Shown here one piece after another: positions 49,345 through 58,196 of a DNA stretch of 64,000 bases. The notes under the pieces are model-generated. The model saw nothing but the letters and a program-made list of their open reading frames with translations, made no database searches and was not told the origin of the DNA. The position numbers and the translations under genes are program-made. Origin of the DNA: Bradyrhizobium sp. 4. Its GTDB lineage: Bacteria; Pseudomonadota; Alphaproteobacteria; Rhizobiales; Xanthobacteraceae. The stretch covers positions 2,790,001-2,854,000 of the forward strand of contig NZ_CP064686.1 in NCBI RefSeq assembly GCF_023100905.1, read 5' to 3'. Every line of letters starts with the position of its first letter. Positions within the stretch are counted from its first letter, which is position 1.

Positions 49345-51378
49345 ATGTCTTCCGCAGCTGATTCACACATGAGCGCTGACGAAAATCACTGGGAAGTCGG
49401 CACCGATATCGGTGGCACTTTCACCGACATCATCGCAATCCGACACTCCCCCGCGGAGGCACGGATCGCGAAAGTGCCATCGCGCCCGCAGGCTCCGGTT
49501 CAGGCGATGCTGGAGGCGATCGAGGCGGTGGGCCTGCGCAAGAGCGAGGTCAAGCGCTTCGTCCACGGCACCACGCGCGTGACCAACGCCATCGTCGAAG
49601 GACGGCTGCCGAAGGTGGCGCTGGTCGCGACCGAAGGCTTTGCCGACGTGCTGGAGATCGCGCGCTATCGCCGCCGCGATCTCTACCGTCTCGACATCCC
49701 GCCGAAATCGCCGCCGCTGGTGCCGCCGGAACGATGTTTTGGGCTTGCCGAGCGCCTCGATCACGAGGGGCAGGTACTGAAGGCGCTGGATGAGGCGGAG
49801 ATCGAGCGCCTGGTGGCGTGGCTGAAAACAACCGGCGTGCAGAGCGTCGCGGTCGCGCTGCTTCATGCCTACGCCAATCCGGTGCACGAGAAGATGATCG
49901 GCGAGCGGCTCAAGGGCGTCGTTGCCCACGTCTCGCTGTCGCACGAGGTCAATCCCGAGGCGCGCGAATACGAGCGGACTTCGGCGACCGTTTTCAACGC
50001 GGCCGCCATGCCGATCGCGGTGGAATATCTCAGCGAGCTGGAGCAGCGGCTGCCGATCGGCCCCGGCCTGCAGGTGTTTCATTCGGCCGGCGCCATGGTC
50101 CCGATCTCGGCCGTGAAGCGGCGGCCGCTGGTGATGGCGATGTCGGGTCCGGCGGCCGGCGTCTCGGCATCGGTCAGCATCGCGCGTCAGCTCGGCACAT
50201 CGCGCATGCTGACGTTCGACATGGGCGGCACCACGACCGACGTCTGCCTGATCGTCGACGGCCAGGCCGAGATGACCGACGGCCGCATGCTCGGTGACAA
50301 GCCGCTGCGTCAGCCGATGCTTGCGGTTCATTCCATCGGGGCGGGCGGCGGATCGATCGTGCGCCATGGTCCCGGCGGCCTGACCGTCGGACCGGAAAGC
50401 GCCGGCTCCGAGCCGGGACCGGCCTGCTACGGCCGCGGCGGTACCGAGCCGACTATCACCGACGCTAACGCCGTGCTCGGCTATCTCAATCCCGAAACCA
50501 GGCTCGGCGACCGGATCGGAATCAATATCAAGGCAGCCAGTGATGTCATCGCGCCGATCGCGCGCACTCTGGGGCTGAGCCTGACCGAAACCGCGCTCGG
50601 CATCATCAAGGTCGCGAATGCGACAATGGCGCGTGCGCTCCGCCGCGTCACCGTGGAGCGCGGCATCGACGGGCGCGACTGCACGCTGCTCGCCTTTGGC
50701 GGTGGTGGCCCGATGCATGCCGCGGGCCTTGCCGATCTCTACGGGATTGCCGAGGTGGTCGTTCCCAGCGCGTCGAGTGCGTTCTCGGCGCTGGGCTGTC
50801 TCACTGCCGATTTCAGCTTCCTCCAGCAGCAAACCTTGCGTGCTGCGCTTGACGGCATCGACCTCGCCCGCGTGTCGGAGCGGATCGGGGTGCTGATTGA
50901 CGATGCCTCGGCGCCGCTCATCGCCAACGGCGTTGCCACGACTGAAATTCGGGTCGAACTGGTGGCCTTGATGCGCTACGCGGCGCAGAACGACGCCATT
51001 CCGGTGCCGTTCGCGCGACCGCTCGACATTGTCAGGCTGAAGAAGGACTTTCTGGCCCGGCACCACGAGCTGTTCGGCTATGCGACGGGCGAGAGCTGCG
51101 TCATCGAATCCGTGCGGGTGCAGGCACGCCGTCGATCGACGACCGTCGTGAGCCGGCCGGCCATCGCGGTCAGAACGGTCTCCAAAGGCGAGCGCATCTG
51201 CTCGTTCGATGGCCTTCACGACATCGCCACAAGCATCATCGACCGTGCCTCGCTGACCGAAATCGTCAGCGGCCCGGCCATCATTGAAGACGCATGGTCG
51301 ACCGTGGTGGTCCCGCCCGGCTGGCAGGCGAGGCCTGATGTTTCAGGCAATCTGTTCCTGAGGCGGGGGGCCGCATGA
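49345..51378 (+). CDS. hyuA: Hydantoinase/oxoprolinase A subunit (ATP-dependent)
   Basis: 677-residue subunit of the ATP-dependent N-methylhydantoinase/5-oxoprolinase/acetone carboxylase family; hydrolyses a cyclic amide with ATP together with HyuB. ATPase motifs are VGTDIGGTFTDIIAI (residues 18-32) and LTFDMGGTTTDVCLIVDG, plus HGTTRVTNAIVEGRLP, SIGAGGGSIVR and LLAFGGGGPMHAAGLADLYG. ATG 49369 (MSADENHWEVG) is an alternative start; neither has a clear Shine-Dalgarno. The stop overlaps hyuB (ATGA). The substrate could be hydantoin, N-methylhydantoin, 5-oxoproline or another lactam; the neighbouring carbamoylase and racemase favour a hydantoin. Confidence 0.92.
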   Translation: MSSAADSHMSADENHWEVGTDIGGTFTDIIAIRHSPAEARIAKVPSRPQAPVQAMLEAIEAVGLRKSEVKRFVHGTTRVTNAIVEGRLPKVALVATEGFADVLEIARYRRRDLYRLDIPPKSPPLVPPERCFGLAERLDHEGQVLKALDEAEIERLVAWLKTTGVQSVAVALLHAYANPVHEKMIGERLKGVVAHVSLSHEVNPEAREYERTSATVFNAAAMPIAVEYLSELEQRLPIGPGLQVFHSAGAMVPISAVKRRPLVMAMSGPAAGVSASVSIARQLGTSRMLTFDMGGTTTDVCLIVDGQAEMTDGRMLGDKPLRQPMLAVHSIGAGGGSIVRHGPGGLTVGPESAGSEPGPACYGRGGTEPTITDANAVLGYLNPETRLGDRIGINIKAASDVIAPIARTLGLSLTETALGIIKVANATMARALRRVTVERGIDGRDCTLLAFGGGGPMHAAGLADLYGIAEVVVPSASSAFSALGCLTADFSFLQQQTLRAALDGIDLARVSERIGVLIDDASAPLIANGVATTEIRVELVALMRYAAQNDAIPVPFARPLDIVRLKKDFLARHHELFGYATGESCVIESVRVQARRRSTTVVSRPAIAVRTVSKGERICSFDGLHDIATSIIDRASLTEIVSGPAIIEDAWSTVVVPPGWQARPDVSGNLFLRRGAA

Positions 51379-52955
51379 AGCTCGATCCGTTCGTCGTTGA
51401 GGTCATCAGGCACGGGCTCTCGGCCGCGGCCGAGGAGATGAGCCTGGTGATGACGCGCTCGGCGCGCTCGCCGCTGCTGCGTGAGGCCGGCGACCTGTCG
51501 TCGGCGATCACGGACGCCCGCGGCGACCTGGTCGGGCAGGGGCGCGACATCCCGATCCATCTCGGCGCGATGGCCTACACGGTCCTCGAATTGCTGAAGG
51601 TGGTGCCGCGCGACAGCCTGAACGACGGCGACGCACTGATCTACAATGTGGGCCCGCTCGGCGGCAATCATCTCAACGACGTCAAGGTCGTGCGGCCCGT
51701 CTTCGTCGACGGCGAGATCGTGGCGTTCGCGGTCAGCCTCGCGCATTGGCCCGATATTGGCGGCACCTGGCCCGGCAGCTATTTTGCGAAAGCCATCGAC
51801 ACCTTCCAGGAGGCGATGCGCATTCCGCCGGTTCTGATCGCCACGGCGGCCGGCGTCAATACGCCGATCGTGCAGCTGCTCAAGGCCAATGTTCGGGATC
51901 CCGAATCCTGCGAGGGCGATCTTCTCGCTCAGATCGCCGCAACGAAAGCCGGTGAGAAGCGCATCGTCGAGCTCTGCCGCGAGCACGGCAAGGCGGTCTT
52001 CACGGCGGCGCAGTCGCGCCTGCACGATCTCTCCGAAATCGAGATGCGCGAGGCGTTGCGCGATCTGCCTGATGGCGTCTACGAGGGCGAGGATTATCTG
52101 GACGACGGCGGCGTCGATGACGCGCCCGCGCGCATTCATGTCAAGATCACCATTGCAGGCGACGAAGCTACCTTCGACCTCGCGGGAAGCTGCGACCGCG
52201 TCTCGAATTTCTGCAACACGACGCCGTTCATGGCGCGTTCGGCAGTGGCCTATGCCGCGCGCATCATGAGCGGGCGCGACATGAACCAGAACGCGGGCGC
52301 GTTGCGGCCGCTGACCATCGTCACGCGCCCGGGCTCGATCCTGGAGCCGGGCTGGAATGCCTCGGTTGCGGCCGGCAACCACGAGACCTCGATGCGCATC
52401 GTCGATGCGATCTTCCGCGCCATGCAGCACACCATTCCCGAACGTCTGTCGGCCGGTGGGGCGACCACGGCGGGCGTCCTGTTCTTCGCCGAGCCGCGAC
52501 AGAACGGTTCATGGAAGATGCTCTACGAGGTCCACGGCGGTGGCGAGGGCGCGCGGCATGATCGGGCCGGCATCTCGGCGACGCGGGTGCATCTGTCGAA
52601 CACTTCGAATACGCCGGTCGAGGTAATCGAGGCGAATTACGCGATCCAAGTCGAGCAGCAGGCCATTCGCTGGCGGTCCGGCGGCGCGGGCGCCCATCGC
52701 GGCGGAGACGGCGTCATTCGTAGCTATCGCATCCTGGCACCGTCGATGCATCTGACCACCTGCATCGAGCGCATGGTGATGGCGCCGTTCGGCATGCAGG
52801 GCGGCGAGCCCGGCAAGGCCTGCCGCATCTCGCTGATCCGGCAGGGCGCGAACGTCGCGATCGACGGCAAGTCGAACCTGGTGCTGCAGCAAGGCGATCT
52901 CGTCACGATCGAGACCTGCGGCGGCGGCGGCTACGGCGCCGAGGCCGCGCAATGA
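51375..52955 (+). CDS. hyuB: Hydantoinase/oxoprolinase B subunit
   Basis: 526-residue partner of HyuA. The N-terminus KLDPFVVEVIRHGLSAAAEEM is diagnostic, followed by LVMTRSARSPLLREAGDLSSAI, LNDVKVVRPVFVDGEIVAF, HWPDIGGTWPGSY and GGAGAHRGGDGVIRSYRIL near the end. The start overlaps the hyuA stop by 4 bases, as usual for the pair. Active only with HyuA; no unusual features. Confidence 0.93.
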   Translation: MKLDPFVVEVIRHGLSAAAEEMSLVMTRSARSPLLREAGDLSSAITDARGDLVGQGRDIPIHLGAMAYTVLELLKVVPRDSLNDGDALIYNVGPLGGNHLNDVKVVRPVFVDGEIVAFAVSLAHWPDIGGTWPGSYFAKAIDTFQEAMRIPPVLIATAAGVNTPIVQLLKANVRDPESCEGDLLAQIAATKAGEKRIVELCREHGKAVFTAAQSRLHDLSEIEMREALRDLPDGVYEGEDYLDDGGVDDAPARIHVKITIAGDEATFDLAGSCDRVSNFCNTTPFMARSAVAYAARIMSGRDMNQNAGALRPLTIVTRPGSILEPGWNASVAAGNHETSMRIVDAIFRAMQHTIPERLSAGGATTAGVLFFAEPRQNGSWKMLYEVHGGGEGARHDRAGISATRVHLSNTSNTPVEVIEANYAIQVEQQAIRWRSGGAGAHRGGDGVIRSYRILAPSMHLTTCIERMVMAPFGMQGGEPGKACRISLIRQGANVAIDGKSNLVLQQGDLVTIETCGGGGYGAEAAQ

Positions 52956-52965
52956 AGGGATTGCG

Positions 52966-54261
52966 ATGAGCAGATTGCTGCGAACCGGGCTGAATGCCGG
53001 CGACAGCGCGCCCATGGCCGTGGTCGGCGGCGAGGGCGTCTATTTCCATCTGTCAGATGGTCGCAAGCTCATCGACGGCAGCAACACCGGCGGCGGCCTC
53101 GGACATCGTCATCCCGCGATGGTGGAGGCGATTCGCCGCGCCGCGGATACGCCCGTCGTGAACGAGGGCTGGACCTGGGTCGGCCGTGAGCAGGCCGCTG
53201 ACGATTTGATGGCCACCGCGTTCAGAGGCGAAGAGGATTGGGTCGGCGCGGTGCGCTTCTGCATTAGCGGCAGCGAGGCCAATGACATGGCGCTGTCGCT
53301 CTGTCAGGCGCTGACGCAGCGGTCCGCGCTGACGACGCGCGAACGCGCCTATCACGGCATTACGGGCCTGTCGCGCAGCATGACGGTGCAACCGCAATGG
53401 CATGGCGGCCTTGCGGTGCATTCAGGCGGCTCAAAGCTGCCGGCGCCGATGGCGCCGGTGCGGATATTGCCGGCGCCGCAGGGCGCGATCTACGGCGCGC
53501 CGGCCAACAATGTTCCCCCCAGCGAATATCTGGCCGATGCCACGCGCCTGCTTTCGGATACGGCAGCTACGATCATCGACTACACCCAAGGCGGCATCTA
53601 CTACGATGGCGCCTATCAGGACGAGGTGGCGCGGTGCGCGCGGCAGGCTGGCTCCTACTGGATCGCCGACGAAGTGGTGACCGGTGCGGGCCGCGCCGGG
53701 CGCTGGTTCGCGTTCCAGGGTGCCGAAAGCCGCCCTGACATCGTGACACTCGGAAAATCGCTCGGTGGCGGCGCGGCGGCGGTTGCCGCGGTGGTGGTGT
53801 CGAAGGACATCGTCGAACGGCTCAAGGGCACGAGCTGGCAGAATTACGGCACGCTGCGCGGGCATCCCATCAGCATGGCTGCCGTCAGCGCCTATCTGAA
53901 GGTCGTCAACGATGACAAGATTTTGGAGCACGTGAGGGGCCTCGAAAAGCTGTTCACCCGCCGCCTTCTCGCCATCGCGCAGAAACATCCAAGCGTGCAG
54001 CGCGTGGCGGGGCAGGGGCTGCACTGGACCGTGGAGCTGCACGGGCCGGACTGGCGCTCCTGGCATGCCGACACCACCGAGGTGCCGATTGCCTCGCGCG
54101 TCGCGGAGCGGGCGCTGGAGGCGGGCGCCGTGATCGGGACCAGCGGCGAGCAGACCTCGCTGTTCCTCGCTCCGCCACTGGTGATCTCCGAGCATGAGGC
54201 CGGGCAGCTTCTGGATGCACTCGACCATGGCCTGGATGTTGCCGATGCGGAACAGAGATGA
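52966..54261 (+). CDS. Class III PLP aminotransferase, glutamate-1-semialdehyde mutase-like
   Basis: 431 residues of PLP fold type I (acetylornithine/GSA aminotransferase subgroup). Schiff-base lysine K264 in TLGKSLGGGAA, Asp235 in IADEVVTGAGRAGRW, PLP-phosphate loop SGSEANDMALSLCQALT, and YGTLRGHPISMAAVSAYL. AAGGGA lies 6 bases before the ATG. Sitting between hyuB and the carbamoylase, it is unlikely to serve heme synthesis; transamination of an amino acid (possibly a D- or beta-amino acid) released from the hydantoin is the better guess. Substrate unknown. Confidence 0.88.
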   Translation: MSRLLRTGLNAGDSAPMAVVGGEGVYFHLSDGRKLIDGSNTGGGLGHRHPAMVEAIRRAADTPVVNEGWTWVGREQAADDLMATAFRGEEDWVGAVRFCISGSEANDMALSLCQALTQRSALTTRERAYHGITGLSRSMTVQPQWHGGLAVHSGGSKLPAPMAPVRILPAPQGAIYGAPANNVPPSEYLADATRLLSDTAATIIDYTQGGIYYDGAYQDEVARCARQAGSYWIADEVVTGAGRAGRWFAFQGAESRPDIVTLGKSLGGGAAAVAAVVVSKDIVERLKGTSWQNYGTLRGHPISMAAVSAYLKVVNDDKILEHVRGLEKLFTRRLLAIAQKHPSVQRVAGQGLHWTVELHGPDWRSWHADTTEVPIASRVAERALEAGAVIGTSGEQTSLFLAPPLVISEHEAGQLLDALDHGLDVADAEQR

Positions 54262-54388
54262 GCGTGCAGCGCACACCATGCCGATGGCCAGGCCGGCTGG
54301 AAAGTCCGAGCGATGCTGCGTTATGCTGCGCGCGTCGGCACATGATTGAAACTATGGCTCAGACTGAAAAATCACCGGGAAATAGCTG

Positions 54389-55321
54389 ATGCGTATCGTC
54401 AATGTCGCCGCCGCCCAGATGGGCCCGATCCAGAAAGCCGACAGCCGCGAGGCCGTGGTCAAGCGCATGATCGCGCTGATGGATGAGGCCAAAAGCAAGG
54501 GCGCCGACCTGATCGTCTATCCGGAACTGGCGCTCACGACCTTCTTCCCGCGCTGGTATGCGGAGGATCGGGCTGAGTTCGACAATTGGTTCGAGCGCGA
54601 GATGCCGAACGCGGCCACGAAACCGCTGTTCGAGCGCGCGGCGCAGCACCAGATGGCGATGAATTTCGGCTATGCGGAGCTGACGCCGGACGGGCATCAT
54701 TTCAACACTGCTGTTCTCACCGACAAATCCGGCAAGATCGTCGGCAAATATCGAAAGATCCATCTGCCGGGCCATGTGGAATACGACACCAAGCGCTCGC
54801 ACCAGCATCTGGAGAAGCGCTATTTCGAGCCGGGTGATCTCGGCTTCAATGTCTGGCGCGAGCTCGGCGGCATCATTGGCATGGCCATCTGCAACGACCG
54901 GCGCTGGCCCGAGACCTATCGCGTCATGGGCTTGCAAGGCGTCGAGATGGTGCTGATCGGCTACAACACGCCGTCCGTTAATGCGGAGAGGAGCGATGAG
55001 GGCGTCGAGAAACGCCTTTTCCACAATCGCCTCTCGGTGCAGGCCGGCGCCTACCAGAACGCGACCTGGGTCGTCGCAGTGGCCAAGGCCGGTAACGAGG
55101 ACGGACACCCGCTGTTCGGCGGCAGCCTGATCGTCGATCCCAATGGCGAAATCGTCGCCGAAGCGAAGACGGAGGAGGACGAACTGCTGGTCCACCCTTG
55201 CGACCTCGATGCCACCACCTTCGGCAAGACCACGATCTTCAATTTCGCGCAGCACCGCCGCATCGAGCATTACGGCCTGATCACCAGCCGTACCGGCGCG
55301 GTGCCGCCGCCGGAGACATGA
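54389..55321 (+). CDS. N-carbamoyl-D-amino acid amidohydrolase (nitrilase superfamily)
   Basis: 310 residues. Hydrolyses an N-carbamoyl amino acid to the free amino acid, CO2 and ammonia. The Glu-Lys-Cys triad is visible: E46 in VYPELALTTFFPRW, K123 in GKYRKIHLPGH and C168 in GMAICNDRRWPETYRVMG. The last segment and GYNTPS are very like the Agrobacterium D-carbamoylase, supporting D-specificity. GGGA lies upstream of the ATG. Its stop overlaps the start of the flavin reductase gene. It would accept the product of either hydantoinase encoded here. Confidence 0.91.
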   Translation: MRIVNVAAAQMGPIQKADSREAVVKRMIALMDEAKSKGADLIVYPELALTTFFPRWYAEDRAEFDNWFEREMPNAATKPLFERAAQHQMAMNFGYAELTPDGHHFNTAVLTDKSGKIVGKYRKIHLPGHVEYDTKRSHQHLEKRYFEPGDLGFNVWRELGGIIGMAICNDRRWPETYRVMGLQGVEMVLIGYNTPSVNAERSDEGVEKRLFHNRLSVQAGAYQNATWVVAVAKAGNEDGHPLFGGSLIVDPNGEIVAEAKTEEDELLVHPCDLDATTFGKTTIFNFAQHRRIEHYGLITSRTGAVPPPET

Positions 55322-55995
55322 CGTCGATGACTGGCCAGAGCACATCCGGCATATCCTTGCGCGAGCTCGATCCGCGCGACCGCTACAAGCTGCTCTGCGG
55401 CGTGGTGGTGCCACGGCCGATTGCGCTGGTGACGACGCTCGATGCGAACGGGGCGGTCAACGCCGCGCCGTTCAGCTTCTTCAACGTGTTCTCGGAAAGT
55501 CCGGCGCTGATCGTGCTCGGGCTTCAGCACAAGCCGGATCACAGCCCGAAGGACACCACCCGCAACATCCATCGCGACGGCGAGTTCGTCGTTCACATGG
55601 TGGACGAGGCGCTTTCGGTGGCGATGAACGACTGCGCGGTCGATTTTCCGTCCGGTGACAGCGAGGTCGCTGCGGCAGGCCTGGCGACCCTTCCCTCAAT
55701 CGACGTGAAGGTGCCGCGCCTCGCCGCGGCACCCTTTGCGCTCGAATGCCGGCGCCATGTCGCGCTGACCTTCTCGCCCGATCGCGAACTGCTGGTCGGC
55801 GAGGTCCTCCGGGTTCACGCCCGCGAGGGCCTCGTCGACGAGGCCAATATGTATGTCGACCTCGACGCCTACCGGCCGATCGGTCGCATGTTCGGCAATC
55901 TCTACACGACGCAGCGGGATACGTTTGCGCTTGTCCGCGAGAGCCATGCGCAATGGCTCGCGCGGCAGGACGCCAAAGAGCTGAAGGACGCCTAG
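55318..55995 (+). CDS. Flavin reductase family protein (DIM6/NTAB)
   Basis: 225 residues with an FMN-binding split barrel: YKLLCGVVVPRPIALVTTLDANG, NAAPFSFFNVFSESPALIVLG, KDTTRNIHRDGEFVVHMV and the Cys/Asp-containing ALECRRHVALTFSPDRELLVGEV. Likely cytosolic and either an NAD(P)H:flavin reductase or an FMN-binding oxidoreductase. ATG 55318 overlaps the carbamoylase stop (ATGA); ATG 55327 is an alternative. It might feed reduced flavin to a monooxygenase, but the flavoprotein at 59919 has its own NADPH-type site, so the partner is uncertain. Ends tail to tail with the racemase, sharing CTAG. Confidence 0.87.
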   Translation: MTSMTGQSTSGISLRELDPRDRYKLLCGVVVPRPIALVTTLDANGAVNAAPFSFFNVFSESPALIVLGLQHKPDHSPKDTTRNIHRDGEFVVHMVDEALSVAMNDCAVDFPSGDSEVAAAGLATLPSIDVKVPRLAAAPFALECRRHVALTFSPDRELLVGEVLRVHAREGLVDEANMYVDLDAYRPIGRMFGNLYTTQRDTFALVRESHAQWLARQDAKELKDA

Positions 55996-56654
55996 TGAGT
56001 CGAGAACTGCACCGTACCCAGCGCCATGGTGACGGCCGCCTGTGTCGGGTCGATCACGGCAATACCGAGCGCGTCTTCGAGGGGACGGCGATGGCGCGCC
56101 ATGCCGGCGCAGCCCATCACGATGGCGCGAGCTCCGTCCTCGTCGCGCAGCGCGCGGCCGACCTCGATCATCTTCGCCAGCGTGCCTTCGCCCGAGGCGG
56201 TTTCCGCGACGCTCATGTTGAGCGGCCGCTCGCCGGCGAGGCGTTCGGTCAGTCCCATCTGCCTGAGATAGCGCATGTGCCGCGGGATCGAGCGCTGGGC
56301 GATCGCGATGACGCCAAAGGTCTCGGCGCGGGCCAGCGCGGTCAGCACGCCGCACTCGGCAATGCCGAACACGGGCCGGTCGGTGCCTTCGCGGCAGACC
56401 TGAAGCCCGGGATCGCTGTAGCAGGCGATGACAAAGGCAGCCGAGCTGTTGTCGCCTTCGACCAACCGGCGCAGCGGCATGGCGACGCCATCGACATCGG
56501 CCTGGCTTTCAATGCCGAACGGTCCCTCGGCCAGCGTCTGGCAGACCAGTTCCGGCCCGCCCTCGAAACCGAGCGGCTTCAGCGCGTGCTCCAGCCCTCG
56601 CGTGACCGCAGGATTGGAATTTGGATTGATGACGAGGATGCGCGGTCGGGACAT
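55992..56654 (-). CDS. Aspartate/glutamate/hydantoin racemase family protein
   Basis: 220 residues. The family racemises 5-substituted hydantoins or allantoin by a two-cysteine mechanism. Both cysteines are present: C78 in FVIACYSDPGL and C182 in IVMGCAGMARH. The N-terminus ILVINPNSNPAVTRGLE is characteristic of hydantoin racemases. It is the only minus-strand gene in the cluster, convergent with the flavin reductase (stops share CTAG at 55992-55995) and divergent from the hydantoinase, 56 bases away. It would supply the D-enantiomer to the hydantoinase and D-carbamoylase. Confidence 0.9.
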   Translation of the reverse strand: MSRPRILVINPNSNPAVTRGLEHALKPLGFEGGPELVCQTLAEGPFGIESQADVDGVAMPLRRLVEGDNSSAAFVIACYSDPGLQVCREGTDRPVFGIAECGVLTALARAETFGVIAIAQRSIPRHMRYLRQMGLTERLAGERPLNMSVAETASGEGTLAKMIEVGRALRDEDGARAIVMGCAGMARHRRPLEDALGIAVIDPTQAAVTMALGTVQFSTH

Positions 56655-56710
56655 GCTGGTCTTCCTGCAAGATTTCGATCACTTGGCTTGAGCCTATCAT
56701 GGAGTGCCTC
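56655..56710. promoter_or_regulatory. Divergent racemase/hydantoinase promoter region
   Basis: Only 56 bases separate the divergent starts at 56654 and 56711, so promoters of both genes must overlap or lie inside coding sequence. GGAG at 56702-56705 serves as Shine-Dalgarno for the hydantoinase ATG at 56711. No operator palindrome was obvious. Confidence 0.45.
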
Positions 56711-58180
56711 ATGACTGAACCCACTTACGACCTGATCATTCGCGGTGGGCGCGTCGCGACGACGACCGACGTCTTTGAAGCCGACGTTGCCATCTCCGGC
56801 GAAACCATCGCCGCGATCGGCCGCGGGCTTCCGTCCGCGAAGCGCGAGATTGACGCCCGCGGCAAGCTGGTGCTGCCAGGCGGCGTCGACAGCCACGCCC
56901 ATATCGAGCAGTTGTCCGCTGCCGGCATCATGAATGCCGACACGTTCGAGAGCGCGACCGTCTCGGCCGCCTTTGGCGGTACGACCACGGTGATCCCGTT
57001 TGCCGCGCAGCATGTCGGCATGAAGCTGCCGCAGGTGGTGGAGGATTATCACGCGCTGGCGAAGAAGGGGGCGGTGATCGACTATGCCTTTCATATGATC
57101 ATTGCGGATGCGACCAAGGAAACAGTCGAGGAGCACATTCCGGCGCTGGTGAAGCAGGGCCATGCCTCGATCAAGATTTTCATGACCTATGACCGGCTCA
57201 AGGTCGACGACGAGCCGCTGCTGGACATCCTTCTTGCCGCGCGCCAGTCCGGCGCGATGCTGTGCGCCCATGCCGAAAATCACGGCATCATCGCCTGGAT
57301 GGTGAAGCGCCTGCTCGCGCGCGGCTACACGATGCCGAAATACCACGCCGTCAGCCACGCCCGCGTATCGGAGGCGGAGGCCTTTACCCGGCTGATCGGC
57401 ATGGCGGCGCTGATCGACCAGCCCATCATGATCTTCCATGTCTCGACCGCCGAGGGCGCCAAGGTCATCCGGGATTCGCGCGGGCAGGGATTGAAGGTGT
57501 TTGCGGAGACCTGTCCGCAATATCTGTTCCTGACCGCAGCCGATCTCGACAAGCCCGGGGTGGAAGGGGCCAAGTGGATGTGCAGTCCGCCGCCGCGCAC
57601 GCATGCCGACCAGGAGGCGCTGTGGCAGGCGCTGTCGCTGGGCGATCTGCAGACCATCTCGTCGGATCACGCGCCTTATCGTTACGACGAGACCGGCAAG
57701 CTGCGGGCCGGTCCAAATCCCAATTTCAAGCAGGTAGCCAACGGCCTGCCGGGGCTGGAGCTGCGCCTGCCGCTGCTGTTCGACGCGATGGTGTCGAAAG
57801 GACGGCTGGGCCTGGAAAAGTTCGTCGAGCTGACCTCGACGGCGCCAGCCAAGATCTACAATCTGCATCCGCGCAAGGGCTCGATCGCGGTCGGCGCCGA
57901 TGCCGATATCGCAATCTGGGATCCCGATCGCGAGGTCGAGATCGCCGATGAGATGATGCACGATCTCACCGGCTATACGCCGTTTGCGGGACGGAAGCTG
58001 AAGGGCTGGCCGGTTTCGGTGCTGTCGCGCGGTCGGGTGATCATCGACGGCAACAAGTGCCTCGCGAGCGCCGGCAGCGGCCAATTCCTGGCACGCAGCG
58101 GGGGCGAGGCGGCCAAGCCGACGGGACGGCTCGTCGCCGACATGGATCCGGAGCGGAATTTCGGGGCAAAACTGCTGTGA
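56711..58180 (+). CDS. Dihydropyrimidinase / D-hydantoinase (amidohydrolase superfamily)
   Basis: 489 residues. ATP-independent ring opening of dihydropyrimidines or 5-substituted hydantoins to N-carbamoyl amino acids. The binuclear-metal ligand set is intact: H62 and H64 (GVDSHAHIEQ), carbamylated K155 (ASIKIFMTY), H187 (CAHAENHG), H243 (IFHVSTAEG) and D319 (SSDHAPYRY); Y160 matches the substrate-binding Tyr. ATG 56711 is chosen over 56699 because GGAG lies 5 bases upstream. Starts the plus-strand run hydantoinase-epimerase-SDR-monooxygenase. Second, mechanistically distinct hydantoinase of the cluster besides HyuAB. Confidence 0.93.
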   Translation: MTEPTYDLIIRGGRVATTTDVFEADVAISGETIAAIGRGLPSAKREIDARGKLVLPGGVDSHAHIEQLSAAGIMNADTFESATVSAAFGGTTTVIPFAAQHVGMKLPQVVEDYHALAKKGAVIDYAFHMIIADATKETVEEHIPALVKQGHASIKIFMTYDRLKVDDEPLLDILLAARQSGAMLCAHAENHGIIAWMVKRLLARGYTMPKYHAVSHARVSEAEAFTRLIGMAALIDQPIMIFHVSTAEGAKVIRDSRGQGLKVFAETCPQYLFLTAADLDKPGVEGAKWMCSPPPRTHADQEALWQALSLGDLQTISSDHAPYRYDETGKLRAGPNPNFKQVANGLPGLELRLPLLFDAMVSKGRLGLEKFVELTSTAPAKIYNLHPRKGSIAVGADADIAIWDPDREVEIADEMMHDLTGYTPFAGRKLKGWPVSVLSRGRVIIDGNKCLASAGSGQFLARSGGEAAKPTGRLVADMDPERNFGAKLL

Positions 58181-58196
58181 CGGCGGATCGCGCGCG

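Noticed and set aside
52966..54261. Assignment as hemL (glutamate-1-semialdehyde aminomutase) of heme biosynthesis.
   Set aside because: Alphaproteobacteria of this type make 5-aminolevulinate with ALA synthase, and the gene lies within a hydantoin operon; it is only related in fold.
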